From: Aquirhabdus sp.
Lineage (GTDB): Bacteria; Pseudomonadota; Gammaproteobacteria; Pseudomonadales; Moraxellaceae
Length of the DNA: 6,375 nt
Direction: 5' to 3'
Assembly: GCA_030150135.1 (NCBI GenBank)
Contig: JASLGO010000005.1
Coordinates: forward strand, 1-6,375
Both the position numbers and the translations under genes were made by a program. Shown here in pieces: positions 6,322 through 6,375 of the stretch. Positions within the stretch are counted from its first letter, which is position 1; each line of letters starts with the position of its first letter. A model generated the notes under the pieces. The model was not told where the DNA came from, did no database searches, and worked only from the letters and a program-made list of their open reading frames with translations.

Positions 6322-6375
6322 ATGACGTATAGCAATGATTTCATGCTTCGGGCAGCATCGCAACAGCCACTCTCT
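6322..6375 (+). CDS. Possible start of a divergent gene, 18 codons visible
   Basis: An ATG at 6322 opens a plus-strand frame that stays open to the window end (begins MTYSNDFMLRAASQQ). There is no ribosome binding site in front of it, and an in-frame TGA at 6298 rules out a much earlier start. The pattern N-D-x-x-L-R-A followed by P vaguely recalls the N-terminus of uroporphyrinogen decarboxylase (HemE), but 18 residues cannot settle that and the rest of the match is poor. The rival reading is a minus-strand gene entering from the right and ending at a TGA at 6343-6341 (last residues RVAVAMLPEA). Neither is secure. Confidence 0.3.
   Translation, partial: MTYSNDFMLRAASQQPLS

Overview
The window reads as ordinary gammaproteobacterial chromosome carrying a two-partner secretion (type Vb) locus. 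A Moraxellaceae host, most likely Acinetobacter, is my best guess. It rests on the moderate GC of the genes, the very AT-rich intergenic DNA and the DUF1285 protein next to glutamate racemase. It is an inference from style, not from a recognised marker. All well-supported genes are on the minus strand, so transcription runs from high to low coordinates.

Layout in transcription order. At the right edge (6322-6375) there may be the start of a divergent plus-strand gene, with only 18 codons visible. A 142-base intergenic stretch with two inverted repeats follows. Next come a DUF1285 protein (6179-5553) and glutamate racemase murI (5506-4634), 46 bases apart and probably cotranscribed. A 304-base gap, mostly very AT-rich, holds a plausible murI terminator, a candidate promoter next to a perfect 15-base palindrome, and a leader with a small hairpin and an 11-codon open frame. 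The secretion pair fills the rest: a TpsB/FhaC/CdiB-family outer-membrane transporter (4328-2535) and, 12 bases after its stop codon, a large TpsA exoprotein (2522 to beyond position 1).

The TpsA gene is open across the whole left 2.5 kb of the window, with 840 complete codons and no stop. It is easily missed because it has no stop inside the window; the plus-strand open frames over it and over the transporter are shadows. Its N-terminus has an extended signal peptide region, a signal peptide and a canonical TPS (haemagglutination activity) domain, followed by filamentous repeats. A second copy of a repeat about 194 residues long begins just before the window edge.

The two secretion genes work as a pair. 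TpsB inserts in the outer membrane, its periplasmic POTRA domains capture the TPS domain of TpsA, and the exoprotein is threaded to the surface as a beta-helical fibre. The C-terminal end of TpsA, and whatever follows it, lies outside the window. That region would decide whether this is an adhesin, a haemolysin or a contact-dependent inhibition toxin with an immunity gene. The murI/DUF1285 pair is housekeeping and appears transcriptionally separate from the secretion locus.
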